Of a stretch of 56,377 bases of DNA, positions 27,670 to 34,158 are shown in pieces. The DNA is from a virus. A program made the translations under genes and the position numbers. The notes below the pieces were generated by a model. That model had not been told where the DNA came from, did not search any database, and saw nothing but the letters and a program-made list of their open reading frames with translations. The stretch lies in the IMG/VR virus record IMGVR_UViG_3300042465_002016, positions 1 to 56,377 of that record; one strand, given 5' to 3'. Position 1 is the first letter of the stretch, and each line of letters opens with the position of its first letter.

Positions 27670-28070
27670 TAAAGGCTCGTTCCGCTAACATCACCAAGGA
27701 CACAAATAGTTCCAATAACTGGAGTCCAAGTTGTATCTTCGCCTTCTCCAGAACCAGCTGGAATTACAACTTGTAAATCAAAAGAAAGTTCTGCTACTAC
27801 AGACCTATAGGCTGTTCCCCAATTTGCGGTAGTTAAAGCTGGTATCTGAATTTCCCCATAACCAAGTCCAGAAATAACAGGAAGGTCATCTAATACTTGA
27901 CCACTTGGATCATAGGCTGTAGCAATGTAAGTCCAGTCTGTAGTATCGTATTCTGTTACTTCATCGTCCTCAAAAAATTCAATTTTAAGGTTTGCGCTGT
28001 CCCCACGAACTACTGTCCATTTAATATTTGCTGGAGTAGCTCCATATTTATCAATTGTAGGGGTACACAT
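27669..28070 (-). CDS. BppU-N-like tail module (3 of 3)
   Basis: 133 residues: IKWTVVRGDSANLKIEFFED, DTTDWTYIATAYDPSG and a C-terminal VIGTICVLGDV follow the layout of the other two modules. TATAAT lies 8 bases before the ATG, so it could be the first gene of the leftward fibre transcript and nearly leaderless. A long hairpin sits immediately upstream. Confidence 0.7.
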   Translation of the reverse strand: MCTPTIDKYGATPANIKWTVVRGDSANLKIEFFEDDEVTEYDTTDWTYIATAYDPSGQVLDDLPVISGLGYGEIQIPALTTANWGTAYRSVVAELSFDLQVVIPAGSGEGEDTTWTPVIGTICVLGDVSGTSL

Positions 28071-28092
28071 AATAATTGATTATACCATAAAA

Positions 28093-28140
28093 CTAACACC
28101 TAGGCGCAATGGGTGGGGTGGGTAGCTTCCTAGGTGTTAG
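28093..28140. terminator. 12-bp perfect inverted repeat, probable minus-strand terminator
   Basis: CTAACACCTAGG (28093-28104) and CCTAGGTGTTAG (28129-28140) pair perfectly around a 24-base G-rich loop. On the minus strand the stem is followed by TTTT, so it could end transcripts coming from the GT32 gene. It could alternatively be a recombination or protein-binding palindrome. Confidence 0.55.
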
Positions 28141-28351
28141 CTCTTAAATTATATCTTATTTTATTAAAAATCCAGTAATATACAGAGTTTAATAACAAAA
28201 AGTTATAATAAAGCCATATTAATAAATTGTTATAAAAAGTTATAATTCAAAACGGGATATCAATACAAAATCCAGTGATGTCTATGCTATACTTAAAATA
28301 TATAAAGAAAAGAATATACTATAGTTAAGGTTTTTAAGTATATTATATATA
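28141..28351. other. gene-free AT-rich spacer with repeats
   Basis: No convincing gene. It holds AAAAAGTTATAAT twice (near 28197 and 28225), AATCCAGTRAT twice (near 28168 and 28270), a plus-strand TGC-TATACT (-10 at 28288-28293) with nothing coding downstream, and an 8-bp inverted repeat AATATACT/AGTATATT (28313-28344). The inverted repeat is followed by a T-rich stretch on the minus strand and could end the GT32 transcript. Confidence 0.5.
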
Positions 28352-29029
28352 TTAGTAAATAGGTAAATTAGATTCTTTTACAAATCCTAAATAACTGGTT
28401 ATTTTATTATTATATAGCACTTGGTGGTTTAGGTCAAATTTATCTTTAAAGTCTTTTGAGTGAACAAAGTAATTATCTATGTAGCACATTCCATATTGAT
28501 TTTCTATAGATCTTTTAGAAAAACAATTCCAAACGGGGATTCCAGGTATGAGGTTAGGTAAATTATTTCCACCTTCTAGAATTTTTTCACATTCTAATAT
28601 CACATCATCTAAAATTGATTTCATGGTTTTACTATTTTTTATAGCAGCAAAATTTGAACAATTAATTGATCCAGCATACGATTGAAATCCATTGGAAGTA
28701 GATATCATATCCTCACCCTTATAGTATTGAGAAATGACATTATTTAGCGGAGTAGTGCAAATAGAGTCCATGTCGGCATAGAATCCACCATGTGTATATG
28801 TAGCTACCATTCTCCATATATCTGCTTTATTTATACCGCTGGATATTTGATATATCTTGTATAACGTATCGTTATAATCTTTTACATCTTGTTCTCTTTG
28901 TTTTGAGTCAGCGTATCGATGATCCCAGTCTGGATTTAAGTTTTTCCAAGTTCCGATTATATTTTTCTGGAATGGCAATAGGTTTTCAAACTCAGCCTCT
29001 TCAGTCTGCCAAATTATTTTGGGGATCAT
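28352..29029 (-). CDS. GT32-type sugar-binding glycosyltransferase
   Basis: 225 residues. IPKIIWQT at the start, NPDWDHRYA and the GGFYADMDS block with Asp86-x-Asp88 (the nucleotide-sugar/metal DXD) identify the OCH1-like, DXD-containing glycosyltransferase family. All expected N-terminal landmarks are present; length is typical. It sits at the right end of the late block with the one-helix membrane gene. Substrate unknown; a virion protein or host surface glycan are both possible. Confidence 0.85.
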   Translation of the reverse strand: MIPKIIWQTEEAEFENLLPFQKNIIGTWKNLNPDWDHRYADSKQREQDVKDYNDTLYKIYQISSGINKADIWRMVATYTHGGFYADMDSICTTPLNNVISQYYKGEDMISTSNGFQSYAGSINCSNFAAIKNSKTMKSILDDVILECEKILEGGNNLPNLIPGIPVWNCFSKRSIENQYGMCYIDNYFVHSKDFKDKFDLNHQVLYNNKITSYLGFVKESNLPIY

Positions 29030-29034
29030 AAGAA

Positions 29035-29295
29035 CTACTTAGATTTAGATATATACTCTAAAAGAACATCATACATATGATCTAGTTTTCTATTCATATC
29101 TGATCGTTTTGCATCTGCTTCGTTAATACGCTGTTCAAGTCTTGAAATTTGGTCTTTCATAGATGAGCCTGAATTGGGTTTAAGTTCGACGAGATAATGC
29201 TTTACGAGAAATTTAATCCCGCCTGCCATAATACCGACTATGGTTAATACGCTTAAAATTAACGCAGCCCAGTCTTGTATAGTCATAAGATTCAT
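29035..29295 (-). CDS. one-helix membrane protein with coiled coil, holin-like
   Basis: 86 residues. Hydrophobic segment at about 9-31 (WAALILSVLTIVGIMAGGIKFLV), then a charged helical region with heptad pattern (ISRLEQRINEADAKRSD). This layout occurs in holin-like or DUF2746-type actinophage proteins, but no specific family can be proved. TATAAT (29302-29307) is exactly 6 bases before the ATG at 29295, predicting a leaderless mRNA and a late operon start. Confidence 0.65.
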   Translation of the reverse strand: MNLMTIQDWAALILSVLTIVGIMAGGIKFLVKHYLVELKPNSGSSMKDQISRLEQRINEADAKRSDMNRKLDHMYDVLLEYISKSK

Positions 29296-29442
29296 TATAT
29301 CATTATATAAGATTTAATTTTGACGGGATATACAATTCGCCGAAAATAGAGATAACAAACCCTACCCTAGACAACATATGGATCAAAGATCCAAACATGT
29401 CTTAAATCGGCTCCTAGCCTCCCTATAGGCTATAATAAGTAT

Positions 29443-29637
29443 ATGGATGATGTAACACCTTTTGACTTAATTAATGGTTCGCCGAGAGTTGAAAAAGATA
29501 TAAAAGATATTCGCCTGGACATTTGTAAAACCTGTGATTGGTTTAGGCCTAAAACTCAAACATGTAAGAAGTGTGGATGTTTTATGGCTGCTAAGTCTAT
29601 GTTAGCAAATGCTAAATGTCCAATTGGTAAATGGTAA
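29443..29637 (+). CDS. small zinc-ribbon protein, CPIGKW type, leaderless
   Basis: 64 residues: CKTCDWF, then TCKKCGCFMAAK, then AKCPIGKW. It is the paralogue of the 14931-15158 protein; the latter has a longer N-terminus. TATAAT (29431-29436) lies exactly 6 bases before the ATG and no ribosome site is visible. First plus-strand gene right of the late block. Confidence 0.78.
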   Translation: MDDVTPFDLINGSPRVEKDIKDIRLDICKTCDWFRPKTQTCKKCGCFMAAKSMLANAKCPIGKW

Positions 29638-29702
29638 GAGGCCAGGAAGAATTTGTATTCCCCGAAAAATTTAATTATAACAAACCGTTATATATAAAAA
29701 CC

Positions 29703-29810
29703 TTATTTATTATGGTCTGATTCGGATTTACAGCTACATCCATTGCAACAAAAATCTGAAAATATTTTCATAGCCAGAGATTCGTATTGTGGTTCTGGTT
29801 GGTTTGTCAT
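29703..29810 (-). CDS. 35-residue Cys-rich peptide
   Basis: Starts MTNQPEPQYES and contains FCCNGCSCK, four Cys within six residues. TATAAT ends 7 bases before the ATG, consistent with the leaderless starts in this phage. Small size limits certainty; possible metal binder. The remainder of 29638-29928 holds nothing else I can support. Confidence 0.45.
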   Translation of the reverse strand: MTNQPEPQYESLAMKIFSDFCCNGCSCKSESDHNK

Positions 29811-29928
29811 AGTCTTAATTATACCCTGGATTTTTAGGAAAAGTGGTTTTAGCAAAATCTGAATATTTTGTAGTTATGTATGATACACATTTAAAAAAAC
29901 CTAAACACTAAAAAATAGTGAGCACGTT

Positions 29929-30117
29929 TTAAATTTTCTTAGCCTTGCCATGAATCCAGCCTGAGTGAATACCTGCGAGAGGTGCGTCTATATTTACAGC
30001 CTTGCCAATTGGAAGGATCTCCGCATATTTTTCAATAAAATTATTTAGATGTTCTTTGCTAATAAAATTCATAACTTTTGTGCCACCTGTGACACTGGTC
30101 AATGTTGCGTTTATCAT
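29929..30117 (-). CDS. hypothetical small protein
   Basis: 62 residues, no motif recognised (NFISKEHLNNFIEKYAEILP helix, then AGIHSGWIHGKAK). It starts directly after the stop of the upstream gene, so it is the last member of a four-gene minus-strand operon driven from 30646. Confidence 0.62.
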   Translation of the reverse strand: MINATLTSVTGGTKVMNFISKEHLNNFIEKYAEILPIGKAVNIDAPLAGIHSGWIHGKAKKI

Positions 30118-30267
30118 TTATTTTTTCTCCAATACACTAATAATAATTTGTAGATCTTTTTCTGTGAGGAACGTTTGTGCTGCTCCCCATAGTACAGCGT
30201 ATTTATCTGTACCGTAATTTTCTTTAGCCAAAGTAACGGCTTTTTCTCTTAGTTCATACTTATTCAT
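30118..30267 (-). CDS. 49-residue protein, paralogue of 31730-31885
   Basis: Helical protein beginning MNKYELREKAV and containing YAVLWGAAQTFLTEKDL. It matches, position by position, the plus-strand protein at 31730-31885 (YAALWGSASVLLSERDL), so the same family sits on both arms of the divergent early region. Function unknown. Confidence 0.72.
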   Translation of the reverse strand: MNKYELREKAVTLAKENYGTDKYAVLWGAAQTFLTEKDLQIIISVLEKK

Positions 30268-30390
30268 TTAGTTTCCCCCGTTAATAAAACATAGTGCGAT
30301 TGCGATACCTACGCCAATGAAGGCTCCTACTGGTGCCATGAAGTCTGCGTTATCATCTAGCCAGTCTATTGCGTATGTGAATGGATTCAT
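30268..30390 (-). CDS. 40-residue membrane protein
   Basis: MNPFTYAIDWLDDNADF followed by a hydrophobic helix (APVGAFIGVGIAIALCF). Its stop directly precedes the ATG of the next gene and its start abuts the gene upstream, so it is translated in an operon. Role unknown. Confidence 0.65.
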   Translation of the reverse strand: MNPFTYAIDWLDDNADFMAPVGAFIGVGIAIALCFINGGN

Positions 30391-30612
30391 TTAGTTATTC
30401 TCCTTTAGTGAGTAGTAGTGCCAGTTACATACTGACAATTCTTGTCCGTCTAATTCTACTAAGTAAGTCGAGATAGTAGAACCGCAATTGTATAAGTCGC
30501 AACCTGAGCGAGCATAATCTGAGTGTATATCGCAACCATATCCGTCGCACATATCATCAGCGCAATTTAATTCCCATTTAACCTCTGGGGTTATATCCTT
30601 TAGTGTCATCAT
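30391..30612 (-). CDS. Cys-rich small protein
   Basis: 73 residues with seven Cys (CADDMCDGYGC, GCDLYNCG, VCNWHYY). Pattern suggests zinc or iron-sulphur binding, family unknown. GAAAGG ribosome site; promoter with TGTCAG and TATACT about 30 bases upstream. An in-frame second ATG at 30609 is an alternative start. Confidence 0.7.
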   Translation of the reverse strand: MMTLKDITPEVKWELNCADDMCDGYGCDIHSDYARSGCDLYNCGSTISTYLVELDGQELSVCNWHYYSLKENN

Positions 30613-30645
30613 TTTGATAACCTTTCTTGTTGTTGTTATAGTGGA

Positions 30646-30711
30646 AGTATAGCAGGGGGGACTGACATTTTGACCCCTTTTTGGGGCGTGTCTGATGTGT
30701 TACTCGTCACA
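30646..30711 (-). promoter_or_regulatory. TGTCAG-type promoter with CRP/GlxR-like box
   Basis: On the minus strand TGTCAG (30662-30667), 10 bases, then TATACT (30646-30651). A near-consensus box TGTGT-N6-TCACA (30696-30711) starts 44 bases before TGTCAG. Drives the leftward small-gene operon 30612-29929. Confidence 0.7.
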
Positions 30712-30867
30712 CTCGCAAGGCTGAGCGTAGTCAAACTCGCAGAAGTAGCACCCCTGAGCCTCGAAATGCTTGTCGCAATAGTGACGGAATTGGATCTCGC
30801 CACAATGGATAAATTGGGTGTTATCAGTTAAATAGTACTGATTAACGGGATATAGGGTAAGTGACAT
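30700..30867 (-). CDS. Cys-rich protein, paralogue of 35103-35309
   Basis: 55 residues. HCGEIQFRHYC then GCYFCEFDYAQPCECDE. The plus-strand protein at 35103 has the same frame of residues (CCDEIQFRYQC, GCYFCSFDYSEPCDCQ). Cys spacing suggests a zinc-binding fold. AAAGGACATCC ribosome region precedes the ATG. Its 3' end carries the operator of the next promoter. Confidence 0.75.
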   Translation of the reverse strand: MSLTLYPVNQYYLTDNTQFIHCGEIQFRHYCDKHFEAQGCYFCEFDYAQPCECDE

Positions 30868-30897
30868 TTGGATGTCCTTTCTTTTTGTTATACCGCA

Positions 30898-30973
30898 ATT
30901 CTAGCAGGGGGTACTGACATTTTGGCATGTATTTCGGGCGTGTCGCAAAACTATTTTTGTGATAAACCTCACA
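30898..30973 (-). promoter_or_regulatory. TGTCAG-type promoter with exact CRP/GlxR-like box
   Basis: Minus strand: TGTCAG (30914-30919), 10 bases, TAGAAT (30898-30903). An exact TGTGA-N6-TCACA (30958-30973) starts 54 bases before TGTCAG. Drives the 30867-30700 gene. Confidence 0.7.
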
Positions 30974-31018
30974 CGACAAATGCTAACAAAACGGACATGC
31001 TTCATTAGCAAAAGAGAT

Positions 31019-31106
31019 CCCGGGCCGTGTCAAGTCGACACACCGATATAATTAAAATTGTTACGTAATTGTTATAATTTCCCCCGTTCTTGTGATATTC
31101 CTCACA
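31019..31106 (+). repeat. duplicated regulatory block, copy 1
   Basis: CCCGGG (31019), then GTCAAGTCGACAC (31029), TTAAAATTGTTA, a pyrimidine-rich TTTCCCCC and the TGTGA-N6-TCACA box. Copy 2 (32460-32550) has the same elements, with the GTCAA-to-box distance 62 bases in both. Confidence 0.65.
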
Positions 31107-31177
31107 TGTGTTCTATGTCACAATGTCCGAATTGTTCTGATTGTACCCCTGAAAATGTCAGACCCCTGTGTTAAACT
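31091..31177 (+). promoter_or_regulatory. TGTCAG-type promoter with exact CRP/GlxR-like box
   Basis: Box TGTGA-N6-TCACA at 31091-31106; AATGTCCGAATTGT at 31122-31135; TGTCAG at 31156-31161; 10 bases; TAAACT at 31172-31177. Box-to-TGTCAG offset is 65. It serves the 31212 gene, whose leader carries GAAAGGTGG. Confidence 0.72.
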
Positions 31178-31211
31178 TACAGTATAAAGAAAATAAAGAA
31201 AGGTGGTCAAA

Positions 31212-31457
31212 ATGACTACATTAAAAGAAAAAGGTTGGAAATTATCCTTCCGTGTTGAGTTAAACACAAATCCGAAATATCCTCTTATGAAAGAGTTTAG
31301 TACCTGCTTAGGGGTTATCTTTAATTCTGAGATACAGGCTAATGAGTACCTAGACCTTGTAGCCTTAACGGGTACAATTCTAGAAACTAACCTAGAGGAG
31401 ATCGAATATACTCCCTCTAAGTATGTCGCCTATGCTACTAATAGGAGTTGGGAGTGA
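31212..31457 (+). CDS. hypothetical early protein
   Basis: 81 residues from the ATG at 31212, chosen because GAAAGGTGG lies 6 bases before it (an in-frame GTG at 31203 falls inside this site). Sequence starts MTTLKEKGWKLSFRVELNTNP. No family recognised; first gene of the rightward early region and directly under a strong promoter. Confidence 0.72.
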   Translation: MTTLKEKGWKLSFRVELNTNPKYPLMKEFSTCLGVIFNSEIQANEYLDLVALTGTILETNLEEIEYTPSKYVAYATNRSWE

Positions 31458-31518
31458 TGAGTATCACATCGGACACTATGCCTAAATAGGCAAAAATGTC
31501 AGACCCTAATGCTAAACT
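31453..31518 (+). promoter_or_regulatory. TGTCAG-type promoter with CRP/GlxR-like half-degenerate box
   Basis: AGTGA-N6-TCACA (31453-31468), TGTCAG (31497-31502), 10 bases, TAAACT (31513-31518). Offset 44. The box overlaps the end of the preceding gene. Confidence 0.65.
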
Positions 31519-31550
31519 TGCCATATAACGAAAACGAAAGGTGGTCAAAA

Positions 31551-31730
31551 ATGACTATACTAAAAACACAAGAGGTTATAGATAACGCCCTCTTATCCGT
31601 ACTAGAGCCTCACCTATACGGCAGAGCCTCTACCGCACTTATCCCATGCTCTAATTGTAGCGATAACTATTTAGAGGTATTTGCTAAAGATAAAAAGTTC
31701 ACTAAGTTCACATGTCAGGAGTGTAAATAA
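31551..31730 (+). CDS. small zinc-ribbon protein
   Basis: 59 residues from ATG 31551 with GAAAGGTGG upstream. CSNCSDNY and CQECK form a two-knuckle zinc ribbon in the second half. Probably nucleic-acid or protein binding, unproven. Stop overlaps the next ATG. Confidence 0.72.
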   Translation: MTILKTQEVIDNALLSVLEPHLYGRASTALIPCSNCSDNYLEVFAKDKKFTKFTCQECK

Positions 31731-31885
31731 TGAGTACCTTCGAAAAAATAGATTTGGCTTATGCCTTAGCAAAAGAAAAATATGGCGAGAGTAGTCACAC
31801 TTATGCTGCCCTATGGGGTAGCGCAAGCGTATTGCTTAGCGAAAGAGATTTAGATGTCGTAATCAGAGTAATGGAGAAAAAATAA
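31730..31885 (+). CDS. 51-residue protein, paralogue of 30118-30267
   Basis: MSTFEKIDLAYALAKEKYG then AALWGSASVLLSERDLDVVI. Clear relative of the minus-strand 49-residue protein. Start and stop overlap its neighbours by one base each (TAATG), showing coupled translation. Function unknown. Confidence 0.75.
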   Translation: MSTFEKIDLAYALAKEKYGESSHTYAALWGSASVLLSERDLDVVIRVMEKK

Positions 31886-32061
31886 TGATAACACTTACAC
31901 TTACCTCATATAATGGTAACACTAAAAAAATGCCTTTCTATTCTAAGCAACAGGTACTAGATTTTCTTTCTGCGTTACCTTCACGCCTTAATAAAAACAC
32001 ATCTCTAAAAGTAGAGTGTGACATCTTAGCAATTAACGGAACTATTAGAGGAGATAAATAA
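31885..32061 (+). CDS. hypothetical early protein
   Basis: 58 residues (MITLTLTSYNGNTKKMPF...). One-base overlaps with both neighbours support it. No motif recognised. Confidence 0.68.
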   Translation: MITLTLTSYNGNTKKMPFYSKQQVLDFLSALPSRLNKNTSLKVECDILAINGTIRGDK

Positions 32062-32252
32062 TGTTAGATTTTGATGTCGCTTTTGAAATTAAAACTTGGT
32101 TTGATGACATGCTAGACGAATCGTATAAGCCTTTTGAAATTGGTAACTTATCTTTTTCTGCCTCACAGATTTTGCGAGAGTGCGACCCTATTGCTTATCG
32201 CCAATCGCTATTAGATTTTGAGGACGCTATTAGAGAAAATGAAGAGGTATAA
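32061..32252 (+). CDS. hypothetical acidic early protein
   Basis: 63 residues, acidic, mostly helical (VAFEIKTWFDDMLDESY, RQSLLDFEDAIRENEE). In the same packed operon; no family recognised. Confidence 0.68.
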   Translation: MLDFDVAFEIKTWFDDMLDESYKPFEIGNLSFSASQILRECDPIAYRQSLLDFEDAIRENEEV

Positions 32253-32254
32253 AA

Positions 32255-32359
32255 ATGGAAATAGATTTATTCGGATTTGCTAACGCAATACAATTAGATC
32301 ATTTAAATAATGATCAACTTTTAGAATTAGAAAAAATACTTAACGGAATTGGAGAATAA
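32255..32359 (+). CDS. 34-residue peptide
   Basis: MEIDLFGFANAIQLDHL followed by an acidic amphipathic helix. ATG is 2 bases after the previous stop. Packing supports it, sequence alone does not. Confidence 0.5.
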   Translation: MEIDLFGFANAIQLDHLNNDQLLELEKILNGIGE

Positions 32360-32364
32360 AAAAA

Positions 32365-32457
32365 ATGGATCTAACTTTTTTCACTGACGGAAGAGCTTTA
32401 TTTTTCTTAACTTTATTTTTTGCTTTTCGTTTTCTATATTTACTTTCTAAAGAATAG
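32365..32457 (+). CDS. 30-residue membrane peptide ending an operon
   Basis: Mostly hydrophobic single helix (RALFFLTLFFAFRFLYLL). Last gene before a CCCGGG boundary. Similar tiny one-helix peptides end other early operons in this window. Confidence 0.5.
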   Translation: MDLTFFTDGRALFFLTLFFAFRFLYLLSKE

Positions 32458-32459
32458 GG

Positions 32460-32550
32460 CCCGGGGCGCAAAAGTCAAATCGACACGCCGCTATATTTAA
32501 AATTGTTATTAAATTGTTACATAATTTTCTCCAATGTGAGAATGATCACA
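32460..32550 (+). repeat. duplicated regulatory block, copy 2
   Basis: CCCGGG (32460), GTCAAATCGACAC (32473), TTTAAAATTGTTA and TGTGA-N6-TCACA (32535-32550), matching copy 1 at 31019-31106 in order and spacing. Confidence 0.65.
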
Positions 32551-32620
32551 AAAATAATTTAAGAAATGTCCGAATTGTTAGCATTTCTAATTTGATTTTG
32601 TCAGTCTAATAGTATAGACT
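32535..32620 (+). promoter_or_regulatory. TGTCAG-type promoter with exact CRP/GlxR-like box
   Basis: TGTGA-N6-TCACA (32535-32550), AATGTCCGAATTGT (32565-32578), TGTCAG (32599-32604), 10 bases, TAGACT (32615-32620). Offset 64. Serves the 32653 operon. Confidence 0.72.
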
Positions 32621-32652
32621 TACATAGTAAGCAATTAAACGAAAGGTCAAAA

Positions 32653-32766
32653 ATGACACTAGAGGAATATAAGGCGCACATAGAGGCGCAACGCAACGCA
32701 AGCAAGGCTCAGGCTTTGTCAGTCCTATCCGCTACAATTAAAGAAATAAAGAAAGGTGACAACTAA
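32653..32766 (+). CDS. 37-residue helical peptide
   Basis: MTLEEYKAHIEAQRNASKAQ with a basic C-terminus. GAAAGG lies 8 bases upstream and the stop overlaps the next ATG by one base. Function unknown. Confidence 0.6.
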   Translation: MTLEEYKAHIEAQRNASKAQALSVLSATIKEIKKGDN

Positions 32767-32975
32767 TGTCAGCAAAACCATACACAATAATCAGCCTCTT
32801 AGAAGGAAAAAACTATCGCTCACACTCTCGCAATAATGAGGGAGTTATCATACACGCTACACCACGCCCAGATGTCTGGTACGGCTCAGAGTTTGAGGCG
32901 TATGCTATTGAGGTTCGCCCACCATGGGGAACACCAAACTTTTGGGCAACTGTCGCCGTTAAGGTAGGTGCGTAA
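32766..32975 (+). CDS. hypothetical early protein
   Basis: 69 residues, basic-aromatic (RNNEGVIIHATPRPDVWYGSE, then EVRPPWGTPNFWA). No family recognised. One-base overlaps on both sides. Confidence 0.68.
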   Translation: MSAKPYTIISLLEGKNYRSHSRNNEGVIIHATPRPDVWYGSEFEAYAIEVRPPWGTPNFWATVAVKVGA

Positions 32976-33115
32976 TGATAAACTCAGTTCTAACAATTCC
33001 TTGCGAGGAATGCTACTCAACTGGCTTGATCTTTTTTGGATCAGGCGAGGAATATCATGTCGAGCCTTGTCAGTGCGTAGAGGTACAATTATTTAATACA
33101 CCCGAGAATAACTAA
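32975..33115 (+). CDS. 46-residue zinc-knuckle-like protein
   Basis: CEECYSTG and, after 20 residues, CQCVE: a CxxC/CxC pair resembling a DnaJ-type or zinc-ribbon fold. Coupled to the preceding gene by TAATG. Confidence 0.62.
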   Translation: MINSVLTIPCEECYSTGLIFFGSGEEYHVEPCQCVEVQLFNTPENN

Positions 33116-33130
33116 GGATAGGAAATATAA

Positions 33131-33340
33131 ATGACAATAGCAATCGAACACTCACTAAAGTTTGTAACTGAGTTTGATGAGAATCATCCAGTAGCAAAAC
33201 AATTTTTAGCACTTAGCGAATTGGATCAGATCCAACTTTTAGAATCAGTGCTACATAAATTTATAGTGCCTGCTTTAGAGCCAGCACTTGCTGAAGTAAA
33301 TGAACACGGCACTTACGCAATTCTAAAGGTGGTTAAATAA
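33131..33340 (+). CDS. hypothetical helical early protein
   Basis: 69 residues (SLKFVTEFDENHPVAKQFLALSEL...). Acidic, helical. GGAAAT precedes the ATG. No family recognised. Confidence 0.65.
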   Translation: MTIAIEHSLKFVTEFDENHPVAKQFLALSELDQIQLLESVLHKFIVPALEPALAEVNEHGTYAILKVVK

Positions 33341-33541
33341 ATGATGACTCGTAAAGACTATGTTGCCACTGCTCAAATTCTTAGCAATTATTTTGCTACA
33401 TCTGTTTTTGATGAGCAAGGAGAAATTTTATTTGCTGATTTGGTAGATGAATTTTCTTTAATGTTCGAAACTGATAACGAAAGATTTGACGCAAACAGAT
33501 TTGCTATTGCTTGCTATAAAGAATTGGAGATGGCAAATTGA
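33341..33541 (+). CDS. hypothetical early protein
   Basis: 66 residues; two adjacent ATG codons at the start. Acidic, helical (LVDEFSLMFETDNERFDANRFA). Follows the previous stop directly. Confidence 0.65.
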   Translation: MMTRKDYVATAQILSNYFATSVFDEQGEILFADLVDEFSLMFETDNERFDANRFAIACYKELEMAN

Positions 33542-33690
33542 TTTTAGATAATGGAACACTAATCGCAATTGTAATTGCTTTAGCTGGATCGGTTGGAATG
33601 ATGATTGCTTTTTGGCAACGCAATATCCAATTAGAAAAAGAAATTCGCAGACTACAAGTTGCTTTGCGAAGTGAAAGAATAAAAAAGTAA
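33538..33690 (+). CDS. 50-residue membrane protein, TTG start
   Basis: A TTG at 33538 overlaps the previous TGA (TTGA). Product: hydrophobic helix (LIAIVIALAGSVGMMIAFW) then a charged coiled-coil-like tail (LEKEIRRLQVALRSERIKK). It closes the operon. A TTG start is supported by the absence of an ATG and by another TTG start at 34148. Confidence 0.55.
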   Translation: MILDNGTLIAIVIALAGSVGMMIAFWQRNIQLEKEIRRLQVALRSERIKK

Positions 33691-33700
33691 AATAAAAATC

Positions 33701-33725
33701 CTTAGCAAGATTTAAAACTGCTAGC
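33701..33725 (+). repeat. 11-base-loop hairpin, copy 1
   Basis: TAGCA (33703-33707), 11-base loop ending AAAAC (33708-33718), TGCTA (33719-33723). Directly after the operon stop; followed by GGCCCGGGCC. See the hairpin family finding. Confidence 0.55.
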
Positions 33726-33738
33726 ACGGCCCGGGCCC

Positions 33739-33809
33739 TGTGATATTGATCACATGTGATATTTAACACTTTACGTCTATTTGATATTTTTCCCCAATTG
33801 TGCTAAGAT
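33739..33809 (+). promoter_or_regulatory. exact CRP/GlxR-like box and TTACG-type leaderless promoter
   Basis: TGTGA-N6-TCACA (33739-33754); TTACG (33771); TTGATA (33781-33786), 17 bases containing TTTTTCCCCAA, TAAGAT (33804-33809). The ATG of the next gene is 6 bases further. Confidence 0.7.
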
Positions 33810-33815
33810 TAGTTT

Positions 33816-33962
33816 ATGACTAAGAAAACCGCTGAGGAATTACGCAGACTTATGGAACTTCGCCGTTCTAATGCTGCTACCCCTGTTAGGTCTAAGAAAG
33901 TTTATTCTCGAAAAGATAAATGTCAGTCTGCTATGCTAGAATTAAAAAATAACAACAACTAA
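33816..33962 (+). CDS. 48-residue basic protein, leaderless
   Basis: MTKKTAEELRRLMELRRSN, then basic KKVYSRKDKC. The ATG lies exactly 6 bases after TAAGAT, with no ribosome site. Highly basic, could bind nucleic acid; unproven. GAAAGG of the next gene overlaps its end. Confidence 0.62.
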   Translation: MTKKTAEELRRLMELRRSNAATPVRSKKVYSRKDKCQSAMLELKNNNN

Positions 33963-33978
33963 GAAAGGTCGTGCCCCC

Positions 33979-34158
33979 ATGACATTTGAAAACGATGAAT
34001 TCTTTGATGAATTCTATTCTACTACCTGCCCTAAGTGTAATGAAAATTCCGTTGATCAATATATGCCTATGTGTGATCATTGCTGGTTAAATGAATTAGC
34101 AGATTCTGTTACTCATGAAGACATGGCCTTAGAAATGAGTCTTTCCCTTGACTACTAA
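33979..34158 (+). CDS. acidic zinc-ribbon protein
   Basis: 59 residues: CPKCNENS and CDHCW form a zinc ribbon, flanked by acidic stretches. It overlaps the following TTG-initiated gene by 11 bases. Confidence 0.68.
   Translation: MTFENDEFFDEFYSTTCPKCNENSVDQYMPMCDHCWLNELADSVTHEDMALEMSLSLDY

Noticed and set aside
28105-28125. G-quadruplex in the 28.1 kb loop
   Set aside because: Only three G-runs of three or more are present; a standard intramolecular quadruplex needs four.
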